Assembly: GCA_038503065.1 (NCBI GenBank)
Contig: JBCAMK010000002.1
Coordinates: 2,418,001-2,482,000 of the forward strand
Reading direction: 5' to 3'
Length of the DNA stretch: 64,000 bases
DNA from: Paragyromitra xinjiangensis
Lineage: Eukaryota; Ascomycota; Pezizomycetes; Pezizales; Discinaceae
The translations under genes and the position numbers were made by a program. The notes beneath the pieces are model-generated. The model was not told where the DNA came from. It searched no databases and saw nothing but the letters and a program-made list of their open reading frames with translations. Within the stretch, counting starts at the first letter, position 1, and every line of letters begins with the position of its first letter. This document shows positions 24,556 to 34,748 of this stretch, piece by piece.

Positions 24556-25532
24556 CTACACTTCTAGTGGTGTGTGTGCCTGAAGGAGGTAGGGATGGGG
24601 GCAGAGAGGGGCAATCAGCAGTTGCGAGAAGAAGCCCCTCCACACCTTCTCGCGGCCTCGTGCATATTACAGTCCATGCATACCCCGTGATCGCGTCAGC
24701 GGGGGTAGGGTTGTTGCCGTATTGGGTCTAGGGTAGATCTGGAGCGAACCGCCTAGACCGAGCTTTGCGGAGGCGGAGGAGTGTGCAACGGTCCAGAAGG
24801 GGCATAGCAGGCGTTTGGGTTCGTATGTTTCTGCTCTACTAATGTCGCCTCTGCCAAGGTGTTTGTATTGCACGCATATGTAAAGTACATGTACTTGCAT
24901 GTAGAACAGCTACCATTCCTACGGTGAAAAGTGATAGAGGATCTGCTGCTATTACTGGAGTAGCCCTAACCCTCGTCTACTCGTGCCTTGGACATGCCAT
25001 GCCAGGCAGTTGAAACCACAATCTAACTTCCACACGTTCCCGAGGTTCATGAAGTGTACTGCAGCAAAAGTAAACAGTAGAGAGCAGAGCACAGTAGACA
25101 TCTGCCCACCTCACCCTACTCTCTCTACTAATTGGGATGCCAATTGGTACTCCAGGTGTTTTGTTTGCCAACACTCATCACGTCCACACCACATCATGAG
25201 CTCCCCCAAGCCACTCTCCCACCGAGATCTCCTATGTCCGACGTTTACAGGAAGTTACAACCGGCATTTACGTCCCCATAGGCTGGGTGGGCTGTTGCGC
25301 TGGCAGGAGGTTCCCTGTCTACCAGAGAGACGTTGATAAACCTCCAATCCCCCACAATGCACCGTCCTGTTGTTCGTTTCTTGTCACTCTCATCATACCA
25401 GACGCCTCTTCGTGCAATTGTCGTTACTGACACCTCGCCTAACATACGAATAAACAACTGCGAATAAACGCCTTTGGATACCGACTACAGCCTACAGGAA
25501 CAACTCAATCCTGCGTCTAATCTGATCCAAAC

Positions 25533-26849
25533 ATGTGTATACTGCTCGTCACCACCGCCCATCCCAACTATCCTCTAATACTGCTCTCGAACAGAGATGT
25601 ATGCCATTCCTCTCTCTCTCTCCAGTCCCCGCCTATTCCCCCCCTCCTAGCATTAGAGTTACTCGCAGATCAAAATCGTGCAGCGCAGTGCATATGCTGA
25701 TCTACGCTAACCCCTCCACAGGAATTCCTCCACCGCCCCACCGCACGTGCATCCTTCTGGTCACCGCCCCACACCCACATCTTCAGCGGGCGAGATCTAG
25801 CCCGACCCGAACGAGGTACAACGTTTCCCCCCCTCTTTCGTTCGCCCCCCCCTGTAACTAACCTCCACCCGCACACAGGCACATGGCTCGGTCTCACTCG
25901 CACCGGACGTCTAGCCGTCCTTACGAATTTCCGCGAATCCTCTTCAGCCGCAGCCATCGGCGAGAAGTCTCGCGGCGCTATGGTAACCTCGTTTCTGACC
26001 TCGTCTTTTCCAGCCAGCGCCTCAATCTCCACTTCTGCAACTACCACTTCCACTCCTGAACCGTCAACGAAGGAGTGGCTACACAGCTTGCTATCCAGCG
26101 GTGAGCTAACAGGCGTAGGCGGTTTCTCGCTCCTATGCGGTATCCTACGTCCTAACCACAGCGACAAAAACTGTCTCGAAGAGCTCGCCGTTATCTCGAA
26201 CCGTACCGCTGCTGGTGAAAAAGGCGTTGAAGACGGCGCGCACTGGATAGCTGGTACTAAAGGCGAGACTCATGGACTGTCGAACTCGCTATTCGATAAC
26301 CCATGGCCGAAGGTGAAGCTCGGGAAGGCGCTGCTCGAGGACGCAGTGGAGAAAGCTGTGAAGGAAAATGTGGGAGAGGGAGAGCTGGTAGAGCGGCTTT
26401 TGGGGATATTGAGTCATGATACATTACCTGCGTTAGATGGTGGAGCCTCGTATCATGCGCAATTGGAGGCGCTGCGGCATTCGGTGTTCATACCTACGTT
26501 TAACGCAGCGACGGAGAATCCACCGGAAGAGCCGGATGAAGCGTCGGTGTCGCAGAAGACATCCCCAGAAAGTAAGGGAAGTCCGTCGCTGTTAGAGGAG
26601 CATGGTAAGGAGGAATCAGCGTATGCAAATGGAGTTAATGGGACGGCAAACGGGGAAGCGGCTTCGATGCAATCCCAGTGGTGGCGAGATCGGAAGTATG
26701 GGACGCAGAAGCAGACGGTAGTACTGGTGGACAAGGATGGGAGGGTGAAGTATGTGGAAAGAACACTGTACGATGAACATGCAAGACCAGTGAGGGAGGA
26801 GGAGAGGGATGTGGCGGAGGAGTGGACTATTGAGGGGTGGAAGGAGTAA
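25533..26849 (+). CDS. TANGO2-like NRDE-domain protein
   Basis: Exons 25533-25598, 25722-25815 and 25879-26849 join to 376 residues. The family signature is at the start: MCILLVTTAHPNYPLILLSNRDEF, with the NRDE tetrad interrupted by intron 1 between Asp and Glu. Next come RPTARASFW, IFSGRDLARPERGTWLGLT and GRLAVLTNFRE, then GEKSRGAMV, all typical of TANGO2. Human TANGO2 loss causes metabolic crises; fly and yeast relatives have been linked to Golgi organisation, lipid or heme handling, but the molecular reaction remains unsettled. A Ser/Pro/Glu-rich insert (about residues 275-315) precedes a conserved C-terminal segment ending with KYGTQKQTVVLVDKDGRVKYVERTLYD. The N-terminal cysteine after Met is conserved in the family and may act as an Ntn-type nucleophile; that is inference. 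Confidence 0.92.
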
Positions 26850-27600
26850 CAGCAAGGAAATTAGTTGAGCTTAACCGGGTGGTACATTGGGAGCTTTGGT
26901 AACGCGAGATTAGGGTCAGCCGGGGGTTTAGGGCTTGGGCGTTGATATTCAAGACCTATATAATGTTTGCTGTTTTATTGCGCTGGCATGTACTTTATTG
27001 TGTTTGATACTAGGATTCCATTAGGGCCTAGGATAGAGAAAGTATTAAAACGTAACTGCATGTATCCCTATTAATTCCACCGCAATAGCCAACACCCGCA
27101 GCATCCATCTCTGAAGACGAAAAAGCGGATACAGAAGCCATCGCCCCCAATTTCTCGCGGAAAAATATCGCCGATTTCTATCGGAGATCCGGACATTGAT
27201 CCTGCATACTGCCTACGACCCCTTGCAGCTCTTACCCTAACCCACTCCGTTTTACCCAGCGCTTATAGCCCTAGACCACAGAATATTGGTACCAGGGTAT
27301 CACGCAGATTACAAATCTCACTCGGGGATTATTCTCCGAAAAGTAAGACATCAAGACGGACTGATTACATGCGGGCTCGGGAATTACATAAGAGTTTTTA
27401 CATCACTTCCAGGTTCTTTCTACCCTACACCCATAGAAACCGTATCAAAAGTAGTATTGGCATCTCTGCACCGAAAAAAACCACCAACTCAGCCATTTAA
27501 ACACCCCCTACCACTTCCCCCTCACAACCAACCCATCTACCCGTAAACCGCAACCCCCAGTTAATTCCTACTAATCAATCATTGACACTCACACCCAACG
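26850..27600. other. Spacer, no gene seen
   Basis: This 0.75-kb tandem spacer is the terminator side of the TANGO2-like gene and the promoter side of the SDR gene. No motif stands out. Confidence 0.4.
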
Positions 27601-28749
27601 ATGTTCGGCTTCTCGACCCCCGCTTTCACACCAGCCGACCTCCCCGGCCTCAAGGGCCGCGTCATCCTAGTCACAGGGGGAAACACCGGTTTAGGCTATC
27701 AGAGTATCCTCGCGTTCATAAAGAAGGGCGCAAAAGTATACATGGCGTCCAGGACGGAAAGCAAAGCAGTACGCGTCCCCGTGCAGATGTTGAGATTTTA
27801 CCGTTTCAGGCAAATGTTTATATACTCTTACATAAGCTAAGCTAGGATTAACCCGAAACAGATACTGATGTTTTTCATTGACATGGGTTCGAATAGATAG
27901 CTGCAATCGATACGCTAAAGACACAAGTCCCCGGAGCGGAAGTGGAATTCATACACCTAGATCTTCAATCCTTCGCTTCGATTAAAGCTGCCGCCGATAC
28001 TTTCCTTACGAAAGAATCACAGCTCCACGTCCTCCTAAATAACGCTGGTATTCTAACACAGCCGTACACGCTCACTGAAGATGGCTACGAGGTGCAGTTC
28101 GGGACGAACTATATGGGTCATTTCCTACTAACGAAGCTGTTGACACCGGTGTTGATTAAGACCGCAGAGACGGCCCCACCAAATAGCGTACGGGTGGTTA
28201 ATATCAGTAGTATTGGACATAACCTCGCTCTTGGATACGGGATAGATCTCGAGGATTTCCACCATGAGAGGAATCCAGGTGGTACGTGGGTTCGTTACGG
28301 CGTTGTATGTTCCCTTCTATATACTTTTTCTAAACTACGTGATATCGTGCAAAACTAAACCCCTTATACAGTCAAAATTAGCCAACATCCTCCACGCCGC
28401 GTCCCTCGCACCACGTCTACTACCCCACGGCATAATCGTCGTGACCGTCCACCCAGGCCTCGTCACGACCGATATCTGGAATACCGCCGTAGGCTGGAAT
28501 ATACTAACGTGGGCCGCGTGGGCTGTGGCGCGGCGGGTATTCACGAGTGTGGAGAAGGGGGCATATACGCAGATTTACTGCGCTGCGAGTGAGAAGGTGA
28601 CGATAGAGGATACGGGGAGTTATTATATTCCGGTTGCGGTGAAGGGAGAAGGGATGTTGTGGGGGGTTAGTGCGTATGCGAAGGATAAGGAGTTGGCGGA
28701 GAAGTTGAGGGCTTGGAGCGAGGAGGAGGTGGGGAAACATGGGTATTAG
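27601..28749 (+). CDS. Short-chain dehydrogenase/reductase (retinol dehydrogenase/WWOX-like)
   Basis: Exons 27601-27768, 27897-28304 and 28372-28749 join in frame to 317 residues. The classical SDR motifs are complete: cofactor loop TGGNTGLGY (residues about 24-32), acidic strand end HLDLQSF, NNAG, NISSIG, and the catalytic YGVSK rebuilt across intron 2, followed by LANILHAASLA. VHPGLVTTDIW is the usual PG motif. The closest general group is the fungal retinol-dehydrogenase-like SDRs, which are NADP-linked and of mostly unknown substrate. A hydrophobic stretch (WNILTWAAWAVARRVF) near residue 240 may touch membrane. Intron 1 (128 bp) requires the acceptor at 27895-27896 rather than the next AG to keep frame. 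Confidence 0.9.
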
Positions 28750-29295
28750 TTAGAGGTTGTGGGTCCTGCTTGTTCTGATGCGGATTTCTTTGCGATGGGG
28801 TGGCTAGAGGGGTTTAAAAGTCTAGTGGGCTTTCGCTCTCTACTGCTGGAGAGTGGAACAAAAGAAGTGGCTTTACTCTCTGTTGAGAATGGCGAGTGAT
28901 GATATGTGATTGAATCTCTACACAAACACCATCCTTTCCCCGTTCCACTTAGAAGTCCCATGCATTAACTAAATCCCACGCTTAGTATTCCTAAATTTCA
29001 ATGGAGCGAGCCTAAAGTCAGTCTCCCGCCTAGATACATGTCAGCGAATGAACCCTCTTAAGCTAGTGTCCCTCACTCTTAAAGAGAGGTTGTCGGGAAA
29101 ATAATTTCTTAAAAGTTAAATAGGCAAGCTAAGAGGCCCTAACACAGCGATCCCATAGTCCCAGCCGTGTAACATCCAACATCATAACCCATCACTCGGA
29201 CCACTCCTAAGCCCAAACCCCAGAAAACACCAATTCTATACAAAACAACCCACAAAAACACCCAGCCGCTAATAAACAACTCTTTCTCCCTAACA
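28750..29295. other. Convergent spacer
   Basis: This lies between the 3' ends of the SDR gene and the four-helix membrane protein gene. I see no coding or repeat structure. Confidence 0.4.
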
Positions 29296-30151
29296 TCATG
29301 CATTCCTCACACTCAACACCCTCTTCGCCCCTTCCTCCCTCGCCTCCGCAAACACCGGCATCTTCTCCCCCTCGTCAACAATCCAAGACGCAACCCTACC
29401 CGCCGCCTTCTGCGGAACCACCGGCGCAATCTCATCCACCGCATCCCCAGCAACAGCCACCACCACAGGCGCAGCCCCACTCTGCCACCCAGAAACATTA
29501 TTCCGATGCGAAAGCTGCGCAAGCAGCTCCGAGTGAATGAAAGCCGCATGTCGTTCATGCGCGAGAGAAGCCATAGTAGTAGAAACAATATACAGGATTC
29601 TATCAGTTATTAGCCCAGCGCCTACTCATAGACTTTGGTACATACAACACCGCAACCTCCACCGCCAACCTCGCTTTCGGTACTAAACACCCCAACTGTC
29701 GAAAATACACCCTCGTGAATATCCCAACGCAGTACTGGTAATTACTCTCCGCCGTCGCTTTGGTGATATCTGCTGCACCGAATCCTATCGCTGTGAGCCA
29801 GAGTAACATCATTATGACGCTCATGCTCAAGACGTAGACAGGGCGGAGGTGGCCGGAGAAGTAGAGGAGGGTGTCGAGGAGGGTGTGGGTGAAGGTTACG
29901 CAGGATGTTAGGAGGATTACTAGACTGTGGGGTTTTAGTGGGGGTTGTGTATAGAGGGGTTGGGTTGGGCGGGATTTCTAGGGGGTTTTATGCTAAGGTG
30001 GTAGTGGTAGGACCTACGGGAAGATTGAAAATCCGAGGAATAGCTCGCTGGCGGATAGGCCGATGGTTAGTGTTGAGAAGAAGAATAGGAGTGCTGTGAC
30101 TGGGAGAGGGTCGAAGTTCTGCCAGCGTTTGTCGCGTGCTCGGAGTGGCAT
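29296..30151 (-). CDS. Predicted four-helix (MARVEL-like) integral membrane protein
   Basis: I do not recognise an exact family. Three exons (30151-30018, 29924-29634, 29599-29296) can be joined in frame to 242 residues. Hydrophobic segments are VTALLFFFSTLTIGLSASELFLG, LVILLTSCVTFTHTLLDTLLYF, VLSMSVIMMLLWLTAIGFGAA and LAVEVAVLYVPKILYIVSTTMASLA. Four evenly spaced helices, with a charged HERHAAF after the last, is the layout of small fungal MARVEL-like proteins. The remaining C-terminus is polar and predicted cytosolic. The second intron needs a GTCTAT donor, which is poor, so that junction could be wrong. The opposite strand also has an open frame at 29298-29540, but it is a Pro/Ser/Gln-rich shadow. 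Confidence 0.5.
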
Positions 30152-31526
30152 TGGCGAGGATATTGTGACTTGAGTTTTGGAGTAGGATTTGAGAGGAGTG
30201 GAGAAGTGGTATAGGTGCTACGAAGAGATTATGGGGTTATCATTTACGGGGTATTTACAATAGGTGTCGTGGATAGTTATATATATATATACAGGTAATG
30301 ATTTGAGAGTCGCACGCACGCGGGAACAAAGGCCGCGGAGGGGAGAGATCTCAAAAATGAGTAAATTAAGTAGGGTTGGGAAATTTCTTTGTCGGGTCAA
30401 CCTCAAACGTGAAATGATAGCTTTTGCATTTAAGGTTTGTTGGCTGTTAAAGAAAATAGCAGATGTCTTACTTGATATATTTATGCCTGTGATTTCCTCG
30501 GGAGGGTCAGGGGTAGGGTGAGTGATCGCTCATGAAATAGGTGAGACTGGTGGCTATATATGAGACTAACAATCCAGTTATTTTAGACAATTGCAATGTT
30601 TCGTTTCAGTTGTTTAATAGCCTTGAACTATAGGTTGTGCTGTGGTATCTGCAGTACAAACTTGCCAAGCATACAGTTTGAGGATATAATAATAGTTGCA
30701 ACTATGCATGAGGTTGCTTGGCTGCAGACCAAGAGTCCTAATCGATATTCGGTCCTCCGACCCAAATCTGATATTTTACATTCGGTCGGATTTGCATCTG
30801 CCCTCGTGGGTTAGGCTTCGGAATAACTTTGCTGATCGATCTCAGGCACGATGCCGGTCTTCGGCACAGAAGAAAAAGAAAAGAAAAAGCCTCTACACGG
30901 CTAGATTTCCAGAGAAAACAGATGGATATATTAAGAGAATTCCAATCAGTGGAATTAACAACCGGCTCCCCTCCGAGTGATAGCCGTGATCTGGGATATG
31001 TATCCTGACTGAAGTGCGGAGAAGTGGACGGTTTACCCGGTATTGGGGGCAGGCACGTGACTAGGCTAACGGAAGGAGGTGTTTTGCACTGGATTAACGG
31101 TCTTGGCTCGTTGGGTTACAGTCGTACCTCGTCATGCCGGACACCGAGAATCCGGTGGATCTCGTACGAGATAGCAAGTTTTCCCAAAGAATCCGGGACG
31201 GCAAACTTATTTTGTAGTAGAAAAATTGTTTTGGTCAGGGCATTTTGTACGGGACTGCAGTTTTGCTGGCAGGATTGTACCCAGAGGTTATTTACCCCGA
31301 GCTTGACCCGTCGGATGCGAGTATTTAACTGGCATCGTGTCTCGATCCCCGGTCGTCTGCCCTGTCGTGTCCTGTTCCGTCCGTCCAATCTAACCAGAAT
31401 CAGTCAGCCTCTCCCCTTTCCCTCGATATTATGAAAACTCTCCCGTCCGCAGACTTCTCTCCCTTCGCTTCCTCTGTACCGTCTCCAGCTGCTTCTCAAT
31501 CACCCATCCAAACCTCAACCTCCACA
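30152..31526. other. ERG9 promoter and divergent spacer
   Basis: No gene is supported. The open frame at 31024-31434 ends in the ERG9 leader and has no protein-like features. Mixed low-complexity (TA)n occurs near 30281-30292. The 14-bp palindrome at 31159-31172 is listed separately. An in-frame upstream ATG at 31431 would extend ERG9 by 32 Ser/Pro-rich residues. Confidence 0.45.
31159..31172. promoter_or_regulatory. Perfect 14-bp palindrome in the ERG9 promoter
   Basis: ATCTCGTACGAGAT reads the same on both strands, 355 bp upstream of the chosen ERG9 start. It contains two inverted TCGTA half-sites; TCGTATA is the core of the yeast Upc2/Ecm22 sterol element. Function is inferred only. Confidence 0.4.
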
Positions 31527-33127
31527 ATGGTGAAGCCATCCACTATCCTCCACTATGCCTGCCATCCCAATCAGCTGAGAGCAGTCATTCAATGGTACGA
31601 CTCCCCCCTTTTCGCTCATAGCTTGCAGCTTCCCCTTGCATTTATCCAAGACCCTCCTCTGACCTCGAATTCTTAACCTCCAGGAAAGTCTGGCATAACC
31701 CTCTCCACGAGCGGAACGAGGAAAAGGAATCCCCCAATTTGAAACGCTGTTTCCAGTTCCTCGACCTCACCTCCCGTTCCTTCAGCGCTGTCATTCAGGA
31801 GCTATGTCCAGAACTCTGCGTCTCTGTCGCTCTCTTCTATCTCATCCTCCGAGGCCTCGACACCATTGAGGATGACATGACTATTGCTCTCGCTGAGAAG
31901 GAGCCGCTTCTCCGAACATTTGACGAGATCCTTGACCAGCAAGGATGGACCTACAATGGCAACGGGCCAAATGAGAAGGACAGACAACTCTGTGTGGAGT
32001 TTGACGTCGTGATCAAGGAGTTTGCTCTTATCCCCGAAAACCACAGGGTCATTATTAAGGATATCACCAAGAAGATGGGTAACGGTATGGCTGATTACGC
32101 CAATAACGCCGAACACAATGTCAATGGCGTAAATACCGTTGCCGACTACGATCTCTACTGCCACTACGTCGCTGGTCTGGTAGGAGAGGGTCTGACGCGC
32201 CTCTTCGTTGCTTCGGAGAAGGCCAACAAGGCTCTGCTTGACCGTCCCCATCTCTCTAATGCGATGGGTCTGTTCCTCCAGAAGACAAACATCATTCGTG
32301 ATTACGCTGAGGATCTTGCTGATGGACGTCGATTCTGGCCGAAGGAGATCTGGAGCAAGTATATTACCAACTACTCGGAATTTCCGAAACCGGAAAACGA
32401 GGAAGCGGCGTTGAACTGTATTTCCGAGATGTGTCTGAATGCGCTCAGCCATGCCGACGAGTGCTTGTTCTACCTTGCCGGGATTAAAGAGCAGAGCGTG
32501 TTCAACTTCGCGGCTATCCCGCAAGTCATGGCTATCGCAACTTTGGCTCTGGTGTTCCGGAATAAGGACGTTTACCACAAGAATGTCAAGATTGCGAAGG
32601 GAGAAGCTTGTGAGTTGATGCTAGAGGTTGGGAACTTGAGGAGTGTTGCGGCGGTGTTCAGAAAATATCTGAAGATCATCCACAAGAAGAACACACCCAA
32701 AGATCCCAACTTCCTCAAAATCAGTGCTGCTTGCGGAAAGGTTTGTTCTACTTTAACTATCAGTGAAGGCGCTGGCTAAAACACCACAGGTTGAACAATT
32801 CATCGAATCTATATTCCCCACCCCCAAGACCTCCGCCGAAATAGCAAATCGCCAACAACTCGATGCCAGCGGCGAAACACCGGAAGAGGCGGCGATGGCA
32901 AAGAAGGAGGTATTCCTCTTGATCGGTGCCATCGTTGCTACTCTGACTGTCATTTCTCTTCTCATGGTTCGTATTGCCTTCCTATCCCACATTCCCGCAT
33001 TACTTACTAATTTTTATAGATCTTTGTTGCATGGCTTATGGGCGCACGATTCGATATTGCCATTAACGAGCTCATGAAGGGTAACACCGGACCATCGACT
33101 ACTCCCGTAGAACATATCGAGTTATAG
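31527..33127 (+). CDS. ERG9: Squalene synthase (farnesyl-diphosphate farnesyltransferase)
   Basis: Exons 31527-31594, 31684-32740, 32790-32966 and 33020-33127 give 469 residues, the normal fungal length. The enzyme joins two farnesyl diphosphates and reduces the product to squalene with NADPH, the first committed step to ergosterol, on the ER membrane. Both Asp-rich magnesium sites are present: [13 protein letters not shown] (about residue 85) and [18 protein letters not shown] (about 225). [13 protein letters not shown] and the flap-side [17 protein letters not shown] are also typical. The C-terminal helix ([30 protein letters not shown]) anchors it and is split by intron 3, which has a GTTCGT donor. 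I chose ATG 31527 because [23 protein letters not shown] matches the family N-terminus; an upstream ATG at 31431 is possible. Confidence 0.97.
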
Positions 33128-34748
33128 AGGAGTTTTTTTGAATTTCGGAATTGTGTATTTTTTCTCTTCTCTTCTCTTTGACCCGAATGGGTCTGGTTTG
33201 GGTTGTATCACTTTGGATAATACTTTGCACAGCATATACTAAGAAAAACTTTGGTGGCGGGGAAATGATAACGATCTGTCGGTTGAAAAAAAAGAAAGGA
33301 AATGAGGTGGGGGAGTCTAGGATGGGAGACTTGGTATTGGTTTTTTTTCTTTCCGTCTCTTCTCCTTTCCCCCCCTTTTTTTCATCGTAGAGGGATTTGG
33401 GGGGTCATCTTTTGAGTGTGATGTGATGTGGTGCGATGTGGGATGGTAGCTAGACGTTTTATGATAATACTTTAATCCTTTACGGTCTCGTTTTCTTTCT
33501 CTACTCGACTTCATAGTGTGCATTGGAGAGAACTAAGCACGGATGTCAAATTACAACTCTTGCATTACTGTTGCTGGTGGTTGTGCCGAAGATGTGCTGA
33601 GATTGAAGTACGCGATTGTCCGGTGACGGGGATTAGTCCTGGGACTTGAACTGTAGTGTTGAGTCGTGGGGCTGGTGAAGCGGTATATTTGGTTTATGGG
33701 GGCTTACTCGTGGGGGGGGTGAAGGTTTGGGTCCAGTTTTTAGTGTGGAGGTGGTGTGGCTCTCGTGTACTGTTCTATAATCAAAGATGGGTGGTCTACG
33801 TCATAGCGGGTCACTTGTAGTACTTAACAGGTTGTAAAATTACCATTCTAACATCGTGAAGGGTGGCCCACCCCGGCCACAAAGGCCTCAAAACAGGATA
33901 CTCATCGCCAAATTAACAGTTTTCGTAAGTTCATGGTCGTCATGCGCAACCGGTCTTATTTACACCTTCCTCTTGGATCGGGGTTATGGTGCTCAATCGC
34001 ATTGTTTATGGATTTCTGGATTAGATATCTATAATAGGAATCTTATTCGAGAAAAGAATTGTGTTTTTTGATAAACATAATGGGTGAATGGCCGTAGGAT
34101 GAATACCCGTTAAGGGTCTATCCTTTTAGGAGTAGGGATATCCTTAAACTCATTACAAAAAATTAAAAAAAATGGGTGAATAGTTATGATTTCTGTCCTA
34201 TCGACGGTGATTGGGAATGACGAAACTTACTTGTCGTTAATCTACACTTTAACTTCTTAGATATTGAGTCTACTCTTAAATTTTCGAACCTCAATTGGAA
34301 CACCCCTTCGCATCGAGTATAATTTCTGCCGGGGTAGGTAGTCATCTGTAGCTCCGCAAAATCACGGTTGATCACTCGCACACTAAAAATTCATGCCCCT
34401 TAGAATAATCGGAATATGTTAAAAAGTAGATCCATCTAAAACGCTAAGATTGGACACCGCCCTAGGGGCAAAACGGTGGTCAAATGGAGATGTTTTCTAT
34501 TATAATTTTACAAAGGGCCTGCAGCTTTAATCCAATCATAGGCCCCTTTTCATAGCTCTTCCCTTCATATCCTCTTTTGATTTTAATGCAGCATGTGCAC
34601 CATATCGAACACTTTCTAAATCCATAATCGTAAAAATATACTACAGAACAGATAAGGAGATCCTCTATCAAGATGCACAAAAACTAACAATTAATGAAAA
34701 CAAACGAAAAAAACGCCTGGAGGATAAAAACCAGAAACCCCCCTTTTT
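33128..34748. other. Convergent spacer between ERG9 and the helicase gene
   Basis: No gene is seen in 1.6 kb. The hypothetical frames are short. AATGGGTGAAT occurs twice (near 34079 and 34171) in the same orientation, and GGGTGG-C-CCACCC forms a small perfect hairpin near 33859. AT-rich runs follow. Confidence 0.4.

Larger units (their letters stand above)
24213..25532. other. Divergent spacer with microsatellites
   Basis: This region lies between the REEP-like gene and the TANGO2-like gene and should hold both promoters. A TACATGTA copy at 24886 sits in the 14-bp palindrome AAGTACATGTACTT (24883-24896). Short simple repeats are listed separately. I see no gene. Confidence 0.4.

Noticed and set aside
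29298..29540. Pro/Ser/Gln-rich plus-strand frame
   Set aside because: It mirrors the coding strand of the minus-strand membrane protein gene; composition is a shadow effect.
31024..31434. 136-codon plus-strand frame before ERG9
   Set aside because: Ends at the ERG9 leader, lacks protein-like sequence and overlaps the probable promoter.
31802..32578. 258-codon minus-strand frame
   Set aside because: Antisense of ERG9 exon 2; no protein features of its own.
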